From positions 62,001 through 126,000 of the forward strand of contig NZ_FNBT01000002.1 in assembly GCF_900102425.1 (NCBI RefSeq): a stretch of DNA of 64,000 bases. The letters run 5' to 3'. Positions 52,157 through 60,226 of this stretch are shown here, in pieces. Made by a program: the position numbers and the translations under genes. This DNA comes from Blastococcus aurantiacus. Lineage in GTDB: Bacteria; Actinomycetota; Actinomycetes; Mycobacteriales; Geodermatophilaceae. How positions within the stretch are numbered: the first letter of the stretch is position 1; every line of letters starts with the position of its first letter. The notes beneath the pieces were generated by a model. The model was not told the DNA's origin. It was given only the letters and a program-made list of their open reading frames with translations, and searched no databases.

Positions 52157-53147
52157 CAACTCCCCCGTCCGCGTGCTAGTGACCGGCGCCGGAGGCCCCG
52201 CGGGCGTCGCCGTCCTCCGGTCCCTCGCCCGCCGTCCCGACGTCACGCTGCTGGCCGCGGACATGGACCGCTACGCCAGCGGCCTGTACCTCGTCGACGA
52301 GGGCGCCCGCTTCCTCGTCGAGCCGGGCCTGGCCGACACCTTCGTCGACTCCCTCGTCGACCTCTGCGAGCGGGAGCGGGTCGACGTCCTCTTCTCCACG
52401 GTCGACGTCGAGCTGCCGCGCATCGCCGCCGAGCGCAAGCGCCTGGACGCCGTCGGCACCGCGCTGGCCGCGCCCAGCCTGGAGACCCTCGAGGTCTGCC
52501 TGGACAAGTTCGCGCTCGCCCGGCGCTGCGCCGACGTGCTGCCCACGCCCCGCACCGAGCTGCTGGGCACGACCGACCCGGGATCGTGGGACTACCCGGT
52601 GATCGTCAAGCCGCGCCGCGGCGCCGGTTCGCGCGGCGTGCACCAGGTCGACGACGCCGACGCGCTGCGTGCGCTGGGCGCCGACGAGGACATCCTCGTG
52701 CAGGCGATGCTCCCCGGCGACGAGTACAGCGTCGACACCCTGGCCGACGCCGACGGGCACGTGGTCGCCGCGGTGCCGCGCTCGCGGCTGCGGGTCGACT
52801 CCGGCGTCTCGGTGGCCGGCTGCACCGTCGCCGACCGCGAGCTGGAGCAGACCGCCCGCCAGGTCGCCGAGGCCATCGGCCTGGTCGGGGTCGCCAACGT
52901 GCAGCTGCGCCGCGACGCCGAGGGCCGGGCCGCCCTGCTCGAGGTCAACCCGCGCTTCCCAGGCGCGATGCCCCTGACGGTCGCCGCCGGCGTGGACATG
53001 CCCTCCCTGGCGCTCGACCTGGCGCTGGGCCGCCCGCTGCCGGACTCGGTGCCCTTCGCCGAGGTGGCCGTCGTGCGGTACCTCGAGGACGTCTTCCTCG
53101 ACCCGGCCGACGTGCTCGCCGAGCCGTCCGGCGAGGCCGGCCGATGA
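52149..53147 (+). CDS. ATP-grasp ligase, carbamoyl-phosphate-synthase-like
   Basis: 332 aa from a GTG. N-terminal Rossmann-like part (VLVTGAGGPAGVAVLRSL) then an ATP-grasp domain: LDKFALARRCADVLPTPRTELL, YPVIVKPRRGAGSRGVHQV, DILVQAMLPGDEYSVDTLAD and the metal-binding LLEVNPRFPGAMPL. Family members join a carboxylate to an amine or build carbamoyl groups on sugars or peptides. Substrate is unknown. Coupled at both ends, upstream by 8 bp and downstream by ATGA, to the receiver-deacetylase and the PHP gene. Confidence 0.88.
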   Translation: MSDNSPVRVLVTGAGGPAGVAVLRSLARRPDVTLLAADMDRYASGLYLVDEGARFLVEPGLADTFVDSLVDLCERERVDVLFSTVDVELPRIAAERKRLDAVGTALAAPSLETLEVCLDKFALARRCADVLPTPRTELLGTTDPGSWDYPVIVKPRRGAGSRGVHQVDDADALRALGADEDILVQAMLPGDEYSVDTLADADGHVVAAVPRSRLRVDSGVSVAGCTVADRELEQTARQVAEAIGLVGVANVQLRRDAEGRAALLEVNPRFPGAMPLTVAAGVDMPSLALDLALGRPLPDSVPFAEVAVVRYLEDVFLDPADVLAEPSGEAGR

Positions 53148-53878
53148 CCGCCGACCTGCTCCGCACCGACCACCACGTGCACTCCACCTGGTCCGACGAC
53201 GCGGTGAGCACGACGCTGGAGAACCTGGCCGCCGCGCGCGACGCCGGGCTGGCCAGCATCCGCATGGTCGACCACGTCCGCACGACCACGACCTACGTGC
53301 CGGAGTTCCTGGCCGAGGTCGCGGCCCTGCCGCCGGTGGAGGGCCTGGAGGTCCTCACCGGGGTCGAGGCCAAGATCCTCGACGCCTCCGGCCGCCTCGA
53401 CGTGCCCGACGACCTCGTGGTCGGGACCGGCGGCGTCGACCGGATCCTCATCGCCGACCACCAGTTCCCCGGGCTCGACGGCCCGTGGAGCCCCCGGCGG
53501 ACGCTCGAGGAGATCGAGCGCGGTCTCTCGGCCCAGGACGCCCTCGGCATCCTGGTCGAGGCCACCGTCCGCGCCATGGACCGGGCCGGCCGCGGCCAGC
53601 TCGCGCACGTGTTCTCGCTCCTGCCCAAGATCGGGCTCGCCGAGTCCGACCTGACCGATCAGCACGTCGACGCCGTCGCACAGGCCGCCGTCCGCACGGG
53701 CACGACGGTCGAGGTCAACGAGAAGTGGCGCTGCCCCGGGCCCCACGTGGTCCTGGCGTTCGCCGCCGCCGGCGTGACGCTCGTCGGCTCCACCGACAGC
53801 CACGAGGCGTCGTCGGTCGGCCGCTACTCGTGGGTCGCCGGCAGCGTGCCGGCCGGAGCGCCGGCGGTGACCCGGTGA
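53144..53878 (+). CDS. PHP-domain hydrolase
   Basis: 244 aa. The PHP phosphoesterase motifs are RTDHHVHSTWSDDA (HxH), VDHVRTTTTYV, EAKILDASG, and VGSTDSHEASSVGRY at the end. PHP proteins include histidinol phosphatase, YcdX-like enzymes and polymerase-associated domains, so a phosphatase or cyclic phosphodiesterase role is likely. No exact match recognised. Coupled to the ATP-grasp gene upstream (ATGA) and the glycosyltransferase downstream (GTGA). Confidence 0.85.
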   Translation: MTADLLRTDHHVHSTWSDDAVSTTLENLAAARDAGLASIRMVDHVRTTTTYVPEFLAEVAALPPVEGLEVLTGVEAKILDASGRLDVPDDLVVGTGGVDRILIADHQFPGLDGPWSPRRTLEEIERGLSAQDALGILVEATVRAMDRAGRGQLAHVFSLLPKIGLAESDLTDQHVDAVAQAAVRTGTTVEVNEKWRCPGPHVVLAFAAAGVTLVGSTDSHEASSVGRYSWVAGSVPAGAPAVTR

Positions 53879-55359
53879 GCGACGTCCTGGCCGCAGGCCC
53901 CGACCTGGCCGGCATCGGCCGCGACGTGCTGGTCGGCGTCTTCCTGATCTTCGTCGCCTTCGGCGCGATCCCCGTGCTCGCCGGCCTGGCGCAGTTCCTC
54001 CTCATCCCCGTGCACGCCGTGCGCAACCACTACCGCGAGACCGGGCCCTACCTGCCCAACGTCGCGGTGCTGGTGCCGGCGTGGAACGAGGCGGCCGTGC
54101 TGACCACCTCGGTCGAGCGCCTCATGGGGCTGGACTACCCGCCGGACCGGCTGCGCGTGTACGTGGTCGACGACGCCAGCACCGACGACACCCCCGCGGT
54201 GATGGCCGGGCTCGGCGCCCGCTTCCCGGGGCGGGTCGTGCACCTGCGCCGCGAGAAGGGCGGCGAGGGCAAGGCGCACACCCTCAACCACGGGCTGCGC
54301 GAGATCCTCGCCGACGACTGGATGGAGGCGCTCCTGATCATGGACGCCGACGTCATCTACGCCGCCGACTCGCTGCGCAAGATGACCCGCCACCTGGCCG
54401 ACCCCACCGTCGGTGCGGTCACCGCCTACATCCGCGAGGGCAGCGAGGACGCCCACGGGATCACCCGCTTCATCGGGTTCGACTACCTGGCGGCCCAGGC
54501 GGCCTCCCGGCGCGCGCAGAACGTCGCCGGCGCCATGGCCTGCCTCGCCGGCGGTGCGCAGCTGCACACCCGGGAGAACCTCGAGGCCATCGGCGGCCAG
54601 ATCGACACCTCCTCGCTGGCCGAGGACACCGTCACCACGTTCCGCACCCAGTTGGCCGGGCGCCGCGTCGTCTTCGAGCCGCACGCCCGCGTGCTGGCCG
54701 AGGAGCCGGCCGGCATCGACGCGCTGTGGAAGCAGCGGCTGCGCTGGGCCCGGGGCAACGTGCAGATCACCTCGATGTACCGCCACCTGTGGTTCCGGAA
54801 GTCGGTGCACCCCGGTCTGGGCGGCTTCTTCTTCGGGGTCTTCTGGTTCGCGATCCTGCTCCTGCCGGTGGCGATGCTGCTGACCTCGATCGGTCTCATC
54901 GGCCTGTACCTGCTGGACAGCGACCTGGCCGCGTCCGTGTTCGGGGCGGCGGTGTTCGTCCCCGTGGCGACCTTCGTCTTCATGATCACCATGACGATCT
55001 CGGTCGACCCGCGGGTCGGGCTCAAGGTGTGGAAGGAGGCGCTGCTCTTCCCGGGTGCCATCTCCTTCACCGTGTTGGTCGGGGCCACCTTCCCGACGCT
55101 GGTCCCGTGGGGTGCCGGTGACGCCAGCGGCTGGACGCTGTTCGTCTACAGCTGGCTGGTGCTGTGCGTGCCGATGGCCTTCCTGGTCCGGAAGCTCGAG
55201 CTCACCCGCTGGGGCCGCCGGTTGGCCCCCATCGGGCTCTATCTCGTCGGGTTCGGCCCGATGATGTGCGCGATCACCGTGGACGCCTACGTCAAGGAGT
55301 TCCGCGGGGCCGCGATGACCTGGGACAAGACCGAGAAGACCGGAAGGGTCATGGCATGA
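53875..55359 (+). CDS. Family 2 processive glycosyltransferase (membrane)
   Basis: 494 aa. One N-terminal helix (VLVGVFLIFVAFGAIPVLAGLAQF), then a GT-A domain: VAVLVPAWNEAAVLTTSVERL, VVDDASTDDTPAV, LIMDADVIYAADSL (DxD), AEDTVTTFRTQ and KQRLRWARGN (QxxRW, the processive signature). Four or more C-terminal transmembrane helices follow. Related enzymes are PgaC/IcaA (poly-GlcNAc), HasA and cellulose synthases. Together with a PIG-L deacetylase next door, poly-N-acetylhexosamine is the leading guess. Confidence 0.9.
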   Translation: MSDVLAAGPDLAGIGRDVLVGVFLIFVAFGAIPVLAGLAQFLLIPVHAVRNHYRETGPYLPNVAVLVPAWNEAAVLTTSVERLMGLDYPPDRLRVYVVDDASTDDTPAVMAGLGARFPGRVVHLRREKGGEGKAHTLNHGLREILADDWMEALLIMDADVIYAADSLRKMTRHLADPTVGAVTAYIREGSEDAHGITRFIGFDYLAAQAASRRAQNVAGAMACLAGGAQLHTRENLEAIGGQIDTSSLAEDTVTTFRTQLAGRRVVFEPHARVLAEEPAGIDALWKQRLRWARGNVQITSMYRHLWFRKSVHPGLGGFFFGVFWFAILLLPVAMLLTSIGLIGLYLLDSDLAASVFGAAVFVPVATFVFMITMTISVDPRVGLKVWKEALLFPGAISFTVLVGATFPTLVPWGAGDASGWTLFVYSWLVLCVPMAFLVRKLELTRWGRRLAPIGLYLVGFGPMMCAITVDAYVKEFRGAAMTWDKTEKTGRVMA

Positions 55360-55625
55360 GCAGGGGACGCACCACCAGCGACCGGGCAGCAGCCGCGGTC
55401 GCAGCGAGCCTCGCCTCGCGCCCGTACCGCATCTCGCCGCCGGTCGTGCTGACCGCCGGAGAGCTGGCCGCCCGCGGCGGGGTGCTCCCCGTCTGGGCCG
55501 ACCCGATGGCGCTGGCCGACGAGACCGAGGCCGACCGGCTCCGGGAGCGGCGGCTGTACGCCGGCCTCGCGAGCGCGATCGCCGTCGTCGTCCTGCTCTG
55601 GACGGTGCGCGCCCTGGTCATGTGA
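55356..55625 (+). CDS. Small single-span membrane protein at the operon end
   Basis: 89 aa, ATG overlapping the glycosyltransferase stop. Cytosolic or extracytosolic N-terminal 65 residues (RISPPVVLTAGELAARGGVLPVWADP, then acidic DETEADRLRERRL) are followed by one transmembrane helix (AGLASAIAVVVLLWTVRALVM) at the very C-terminus. Synthases of this class often have a small membrane partner such as PgaD, so an accessory subunit is plausible. No family recognised. Confidence 0.72.
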   Translation: MSRGRTTSDRAAAAVAASLASRPYRISPPVVLTAGELAARGGVLPVWADPMALADETEADRLRERRLYAGLASAIAVVVLLWTVRALVM

Positions 55626-55634
55626 CCGCCCCGC

Positions 55635-55675
55635 CACCGGCCCGCGCGCTCCTCGCAGGAGCGCGCGGGCCGGTG
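55635..55675. terminator. Bidirectional terminator ending the glycan operon
   Basis: A perfect 19-bp stem, CACCGGCCCGCGCGCTCCT against its complement with loop CGC, lies between the small membrane gene stop and the convergent methyltransferase stop at 55676. Confidence 0.92.
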
Positions 55676-56197
55676 TCACGTCCGCACCCGCCGCAGCTCG
55701 ACGGCGACGGACCCGTAGGGGGACGTCGCCCCGCGGTGGACGGCGATCGTCGCCAGCCCCCGCTCCCCCGCGAGTCGCCCGATCGCCGCCGTCACCGGCT
55801 CCAGCGCGTCGGGCGTCATCAGCGAGAACGCCACGACCACGCGTCCGCCGGGGCGGAGCACCCGGTCGACGACGTCCCACTCCGGTGCGGGCGGCGTCCA
55901 GAACGCCCGCACGTCGAAGGCGACGACGACGTCGAAGGGCGCGGCGCCCAGGTCCGCGGTGACCAGCGGCGCCGTGATCAGCCGCACCCGGCCGTGGGAG
56001 ACCGCGTCGGCGTTCCGGCGGGCCGCGGTGGCGGTCATGGTCGCGGACCGGTCGACGCCCACCACCTCGCCGCGGGCGGCCCGCGCGGCGAGCAGCGAGA
56101 GCAGCACTCCGTGGCCGCAGCCGACCTCGAGCACCCGGTCGGACTCCCGGGGAGCAACGACCGCCGCCGCCCAGGCGAGCCGCTCGGAGGCCCGCAC
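55676..56197 (-). CDS. Class I SAM-dependent methyltransferase
   Basis: 173 aa from a GTG at 56197, five bases after the isocitrate-lyase-family stop. Motif I is RVLEVGCGHGVLLSLLA, followed by VVGVDRSATMTATAARRN, FDVVVAFDVRAFW and RVLRPGGRVVVAFSL. Substrate unknown. The close spacing suggests co-transcription with the upstream gene. The start is less certain than the domain, because upstream in-frame sequence lacks another good start codon. Confidence 0.8.
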   Translation of the reverse strand: MRASERLAWAAAVVAPRESDRVLEVGCGHGVLLSLLAARAARGEVVGVDRSATMTATAARRNADAVSHGRVRLITAPLVTADLGAAPFDVVVAFDVRAFWTPPAPEWDVVDRVLRPGGRVVVAFSLMTPDALEPVTAAIGRLAGERGLATIAVHRGATSPYGSVAVELRRVRT

Positions 56198-56202
56198 CGC
56201 GG

Positions 56203-56985
56203 TCAGTTCAGGGTGCGGGTCGACGGCGGGAGTGCGCCGCCGGCGAGGAGTTCCGCGGTGGCGTCCTGCAGCGCCGTGAGCGCGACCCGCTGGGTGTTGG
56301 GGCCGGTCGAGACGCGGGCCACGCCGAGCTCCTCCAGCTCGCGGACCGACGGCGAGCGACCGGGGACGGCGATGACGCTCAGCCGCCCGGGCCCGAATGC
56401 CTCGGCCAGCACCGCGATCTCCTCGCGCTCCACCGCCCCGGGGACGAAGACCACCGGCGCCCCCGCCTCCAGGTAGGCCCGGCCGCGCCGGACCGCCTCG
56501 GTCAGCACCTCCGTCCGGTCCGCCCCCGCGTCGGCGCGGAGCAGGGCGTCGGTGCGCGCGATGAGCACGAACCCGATCCCGGCGTCCCGACCGGCGGCCA
56601 GCACCGCCTCGACCGCCGCGACGGCCTCGTCCAGCGGCCGCATGCCGTCCTCGAGGTTGCCGCCCACGGCACCGGCTCCGATCGCCCGCCGCGCGGTCTC
56701 GCCCGGGTCGCCGTAACCGGCCTCCACGTCCATGGACACGGGCAGGTCCACGGCCGCGGCGATGCGGGCCACCATGTCCAGGTGCAGGTCCAGGGGAATC
56801 CGCTCGCCGTCCTCGTAGCCGAACGTGGCCGCGATGGAGTGGCTGGCCGTGGCCAGCGCCCGGACGCCGTCCGTACCGGCGACCACCCGCGCGGAGACGA
56901 CGTCCCACACGTTGGCGAGCACGAGGATCTCCGGTGCGGCGTGCAGGTCCAGCAGGGTTCGGGCGCGGTCGGCGAGGTCGGGCAC
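56203..56985 (-). CDS. Isocitrate lyase / PEP mutase family protein
   Basis: 260 aa TIM barrel. ALATASHSIAATFGYEDGERIP, PVSMDVEAGYGD (metal-binding acidic residues), GGNLEDGM, IGFVLIARTDALL, and the C-terminal VARVSTGP are the family blocks. The classical isocitrate lyase KKCGH catalytic segment is missing, so it belongs to the carboxyphosphonoenolpyruvate/oxaloacetate hydrolase side. Substrate is not predictable. Confidence 0.88.
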   Translation of the reverse strand: MPDLADRARTLLDLHAAPEILVLANVWDVVSARVVAGTDGVRALATASHSIAATFGYEDGERIPLDLHLDMVARIAAAVDLPVSMDVEAGYGDPGETARRAIGAGAVGGNLEDGMRPLDEAVAAVEAVLAAGRDAGIGFVLIARTDALLRADAGADRTEVLTEAVRRGRAYLEAGAPVVFVPGAVEREEIAVLAEAFGPGRLSVIAVPGRSPSVRELEELGVARVSTGPNTQRVALTALQDATAELLAGGALPPSTRTLN

Positions 56986-57040
56986 GGACCGAACCTAGCC
57001 CCGGCTCGCGCCGCTGACCAGGAAGGCTGGCGCTCGGCGC

Positions 57041-57059
57041 ACAGGTAAGGCTAACCTGC
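57041..57059 (+). promoter_or_regulatory. IdeR/DtxR iron box upstream of bfd-bfr
   Basis: AGGTAAGGCTAACCT (57043-57057) matches the core of the IdeR consensus TTAGGTTAGGCTAACCTAA, with a strong central palindrome. It lies 68 bp before the bfd start. In mycobacteria IdeR activates or represses ferritin genes depending on position. Here control by iron of bfd and bfr is likely, direction unknown. Confidence 0.7.
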
Positions 57060-57126
57060 GTCGCAGTGCTCGACTCCGGTCCGGGCAGCCCACCCCCGCC
57101 GTCTCCCGGTTAGGCCGAAGCCGCGC

Positions 57127-57333
57127 ATGTACGTGTGCCACTGCAACGTGGTGAGTGACCGCGACATCCTCGAGTCGATCGCCAACGGCGCGCGCTGCGT
57201 GGCCGACGTCGCCCGCGCCACCGGTGCCGGCCGCACGTGCGGTGGCTGCGTGGAGACCATGCGCGAACTCGTGTGCCAGCATTGCCCGGTCATGACCGAG
57301 CGACAGCTGGGAGTTGCAGGTGCAGCCCGTTAG
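57127..57333 (+). CDS. bfd: Bacterioferritin-associated ferredoxin
   Basis: 68 aa [2Fe-2S] protein of the BFD/Fer2_BFD fold. The four cluster Cys are in VCHCNVVSD (CxC) and RTCGGCVE (CxxC). It reduces the ferric core of bacterioferritin to release iron. The IdeR box upstream and overlap with bfr support the pairing. A C-terminal extension (VCQHCPVMTERQLG) adds two more Cys not in the usual set. Confidence 0.9.
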   Translation: MYVCHCNVVSDRDILESIANGARCVADVARATGAGRTCGGCVETMRELVCQHCPVMTERQLGVAGAAR

Positions 57334-57802
57334 TCCCCGAGTGGTCGAACTGCTCAACGATGCGTTGACCTTCGAGCTCACCGTCACCAACACGTACTTC
57401 CTCAACGCCCGCATGCTGGACGCCTGGGGACTCCCGAAGCTGGGCAAGGTCTTCTACGACCTGTCCATCGACGAGATGCGCGACGCCGACGCCCTGATCC
57501 AGCGCATCCTGCTGTTCGACGGCCACCCCAACCTGCAGCGCCTGGGGTCGATCCGCGTCGGCGAGACCGCCGAGGAGATGCTCGTCCTGGCCCTGGACAG
57601 CGAGAAGGCCGCCGTGGCCCAGTTCAACGCCTCGGCCAAGGAGTGCCACGACCTCGGTGACCACGGCACCGCCTCGGTCTTCGAGGAGATGGTGCTCGAC
57701 GAGGAGAAGCACGCGGACTGGTTCGAGGCCCAGCTCGGTGCCATCGAGCGGGTCGGTGCGGCCCAGTACCTCGCCGCGCAGATCTCCACCGAGACCCCCT
57801 GA
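57320..57802 (+). CDS. bfr: Bacterioferritin with altered ferroxidase site
   Basis: 160 aa from a GTG at 57320 (GGGAG six bases upstream), overlapping bfd by 14 bp. Four-helix ferritin storing iron. By alignment with E. coli Bfr the ferroxidase ligands are Glu19, Glu52, Glu95, Glu128 and His131. The residue matching His54 is Asp55 (in DEMRDAD). The heme ligand Met is kept (Met53). Other sequence (FELTVTNTYFLNARMLDAWG; VLDEEKHADWFEAQL) is ordinary. An intact bfd upstream suggests the store is still mobilised. Confidence 0.9.
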   Translation: MQPVSPRVVELLNDALTFELTVTNTYFLNARMLDAWGLPKLGKVFYDLSIDEMRDADALIQRILLFDGHPNLQRLGSIRVGETAEEMLVLALDSEKAAVAQFNASAKECHDLGDHGTASVFEEMVLDEEKHADWFEAQLGAIERVGAAQYLAAQISTETP

Positions 57803-57820
57803 GCGCGTAGCCGCACGTAC

Positions 57821-57858
57821 CGAGGGCCGCCTCCCGCTCCACCGGGAGGCGGCCCTCG
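57821..57858. terminator. Bidirectional terminator between bfr and the siderophore lipoprotein
   Basis: A perfect 16-bp stem, CGAGGGCCGCCTCCCG against its complement with a 6-nt loop, lies between convergent stops at 57802 and 57864. Confidence 0.92.
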
Positions 57859-57863
57859 TCGTC

Positions 57864-58823
57864 CTAGCCGGCGAGCAGCTCGCGGAGTGCGTCGAGCTGC
57901 AGGGTCGCGGCCCGCAGCCCGATGCCGGTGTAGAAGACGTCGTCCTCGACGGCGTGCGCCCGGCCCTGCTGCACGCCGGTCAGCAGCGGCCACAGCGGCC
58001 CGGCCACGACCGCGGCCTCGCCCGAGTCGTCGGCCGGCCCGTAGGACGAGTACAGGATGACGTCGGCGTCCGCCCGGGTCAGCTCCTCCGCGCTGAGCTC
58101 CGCGAACGTCGGGAGGTCGTCGGCGGTCGGCAGCTGCAGGTGGTCCAGCCCGATGTCGGCCATGACCGTGCCGATGAACGACGCGGCGGTGTAGACCCGG
58201 ATGCCGCCCTCGACGAAGCGCATCGTGCTGACCGTCGTGGCGGCGGGGTCGCCGATCTCCTGCCCCAGCGCGGCGGCGTCGGCCTCGTACGCCTCGATGA
58301 GCTCCTCGGCCTCGTCCTCCAGCCCGAGGGCCTCCGCGTCCAGTCGGAGGTTGTCCTTCCAGACCACGCCCACCTGGTCGGCGAAGACCGTCGGGGCGAT
58401 CTGCGCCAGCTGCTCGTAGAGGTCCTCGTGCCGGGTCTTGCTCGAGAGGATCAGGTCGGGCTCGACGGCCGCGATCGCCTCGAGGTCGGGCTCGCTGATC
58501 GTCCCCACGACCTCGACGTCGGCCGCGTCGTCGGCCAGGTAGCTGAGGAAGCCGTCGGACACCGCGGTCGTCACCGCACCGACGGGAGTGACGCCGAGCG
58601 AGAGCACGGAGTCCAGCTCCCCGGTGTCCAGGACCACGACCCGCTCCGGGCGCTCGGGGATCTCCGTGCTGCCCATGGCGTGCTCGACCGTGCGCGGGAA
58701 CCCCCCGTCGCCGGCCGCGGGCGATCCGGTGCCGGCATCCCGCTCGTCGTCGCTCCCGCAGCCGGCGAGGGACAGGGCCGCGGCGAGGGCCACAGCGGTC
58801 GCGGACAGGGCAGCACTTCTCAT
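57864..58823 (-). CDS. Siderophore-binding lipoprotein (ABC transporter substrate-binding protein)
   Basis: 319 aa. Lipoprotein signal with lipobox LAGC (Cys22), mature two-lobe PBP of the FepB/FhuD class: VVVLDTGELDSVLSLGVTPVGAV, EAIAAVEPDLILSS, and FAELSAEELTRADADVILYSS. Binds a ferric siderophore outside the membrane. ATG 58823 is used (AGGAG nearby); an ATG 12 bases upstream is possible. The divergent partner across the IdeR box is a siderophore-interacting reductase. No permease or ATPase gene is in the window. Confidence 0.88.
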   Translation of the reverse strand: MRSAALSATAVALAAALSLAGCGSDDERDAGTGSPAAGDGGFPRTVEHAMGSTEIPERPERVVVLDTGELDSVLSLGVTPVGAVTTAVSDGFLSYLADDAADVEVVGTISEPDLEAIAAVEPDLILSSKTRHEDLYEQLAQIAPTVFADQVGVVWKDNLRLDAEALGLEDEAEELIEAYEADAAALGQEIGDPAATTVSTMRFVEGGIRVYTAASFIGTVMADIGLDHLQLPTADDLPTFAELSAEELTRADADVILYSSYGPADDSGEAAVVAGPLWPLLTGVQQGRAHAVEDDVFYTGIGLRAATLQLDALRELLAG

Positions 58824-58908
58824 GTCTCTCCTCATGGGTGCGCACGCGCATTCGTCGCACGTGCCTCTGGATCCGTTCGCGACCGTGTGCAAGACTCCGG
58901 TGCGAAGC

Positions 58909-58927
58909 CAGGTGAGGCTAGCCTAAG
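58909..58927. promoter_or_regulatory. IdeR/DtxR iron box in the divergent siderophore promoter
   Basis: CAGGTGAGGCTAGCCTAAG keeps most positions of TTAGGTTAGGCTAACCTAA, including both AGG..CCT half-sites. It lies 86 bp before the lipoprotein start and 43 bp before the reductase start, so one box can repress both when iron is high. Confidence 0.75.
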
Positions 58928-58969
58928 TTGACTCCGCCTCCGCACCTGCCGGCCACCGGGAGAGAACGC

Positions 58970-59905
58970 ATGACCGTCCAGACAGTGCAGGTCCCGGTCT
59001 ACCGGCCCTTCGGCGCGCAGGTGCTCCGCCTGCGTCGCCTGAGCCCGAGCTTCCTGCGCGTCACGTTCACCGGCGCCGATCTCGACGAGTTCGGCAGCAA
59101 CGGCTTCGACCAGCGGATCAAGGTCATGCTGCCGCTGCCCGGTCGCGGCATCGACGACTGCCCGACCGACCCCGACTGGTACGGCGCCTGGCGGGCGCTG
59201 CCGGCCGAGCGCCGGATGCCGATTCGCACGTACACGATCCGCGCGGTGCGGTCCGAGCAGCGCGAGGTGGACGTCGACTTCGTGCTCCACGGCGCGACCG
59301 GACCGGCGTCGGCGTGGGCGGAGTCCGCCGTGATCGGCGACGAGGTCGTCCTCATCGGCCCGAACGCCCGCTTCCCCGGCCCCACCGGCGGGTTCGAGTG
59401 GCACCCGCCGGTCGACGCCTCCTGCCTGCTGATCGCCGGCGACGAGACCGCCGTGCCCGCGATCTGCACCATCGTCGAGTCGCTGCCGGCCGGTCAGCGC
59501 GCCCGGGTGCTGCTCGAGATCCCGGAGCCGGGCGACGTGCTCGACGTGGCGGTGCCCCCCGGCGTCGAGGTCACCTGGCTGCCCCGCTCGCGGGGCGCCG
59601 GCGTGCCCGCGCCCCGCGGCTCCCTCCTCACCGCCGCGGTCGTCGAGGCCACGGCCGAGCTCGCCGACCTCCTGGCCCCCTCCCCCGTCGCGGCCCTCGA
59701 GGACATCGACGTCGACAGCGGCATCCTGTGGGAGGTCCCCGCCGAGGCCGGCTCCGCCCCCGGCTCCTCGGGCGTCTACGCGTGGCTGGCCGGCGAGGCC
59801 GGCGTGGTCAAGGGCCTGCGCCGCCACCTGGTCCAGGAGCTGGGCGTCGACCGCCGCTCCGTGGCGTTCATGGGGTACTGGCGCGAGGGCCGCGAGAGCG
59901 ACTGA
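58970..59905 (+). CDS. Siderophore-interacting protein (NADPH-type flavin reductase)
   Basis: 311 aa. FAD-binding motif RTYTIRAVR and the ferredoxin-reductase-like core GDEVVLIGPNARFPG, then the NAD(P)H lobe LLIAGDETAVPAICTIVESL and the C-terminal SIP signature (VYAWLAGEAGVVKGLRRHLVQELGVDRRSVAFMGYWREGR). These enzymes reduce ferric siderophores in the cytosol to free iron. GGGAGAGAACGC precedes the ATG. Shares an IdeR box with the binding lipoprotein. Confidence 0.94.
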   Translation: MTVQTVQVPVYRPFGAQVLRLRRLSPSFLRVTFTGADLDEFGSNGFDQRIKVMLPLPGRGIDDCPTDPDWYGAWRALPAERRMPIRTYTIRAVRSEQREVDVDFVLHGATGPASAWAESAVIGDEVVLIGPNARFPGPTGGFEWHPPVDASCLLIAGDETAVPAICTIVESLPAGQRARVLLEIPEPGDVLDVAVPPGVEVTWLPRSRGAGVPAPRGSLLTAAVVEATAELADLLAPSPVAALEDIDVDSGILWEVPAEAGSAPGSSGVYAWLAGEAGVVKGLRRHLVQELGVDRRSVAFMGYWREGRESD

Positions 59906-59977
59906 CCCGCCCGGTCCCACGCCGTGCCGGGGCCGGCCCGGTTTGACCGTTGTCAGCAACCGGTGTCACATGGAGCG

Positions 59978-60226
59978 ATGAGCGCAGCCCCTGACGTCCT
60001 GGCCATGGACGGCGTCGCGGTCATCGGCACCCTGGGATTCTTCGTCCCCGCCGCGATCCTCCTCACCGTCGTGGTCCTCGCCGTCGTCCGGGACCGCCGG
60101 CTGGCCGCCCAGGAGGAGGCGGACGAGGCCGCCGAGCAGGCCCGTGCGCGCGAGGCGCTGGACGACTACGAGGACATCCAGGGACACCGGCCCGGCGATC
60201 GCCCTAGGACTCCCCCAACCGACTGA
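59978..60226 (+). CDS. Small single-span membrane protein with acidic tail (hypothetical)
   Basis: 82 aa. N-terminal transmembrane helix (VAVIGTLGFFVPAAILLTVVVLAVV) followed by a helical charged tail (AQEEADEAAEQARAREALDDYEDIQGH). Its last 23 bp overlap the convergent merR end. Codon bias is normal. Upstream TTGACC-like sequence is not a confident promoter. No family recognised. Confidence 0.65.
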   Translation: MSAAPDVLAMDGVAVIGTLGFFVPAAILLTVVVLAVVRDRRLAAQEEADEAAEQARAREALDDYEDIQGHRPGDRPRTPPTD

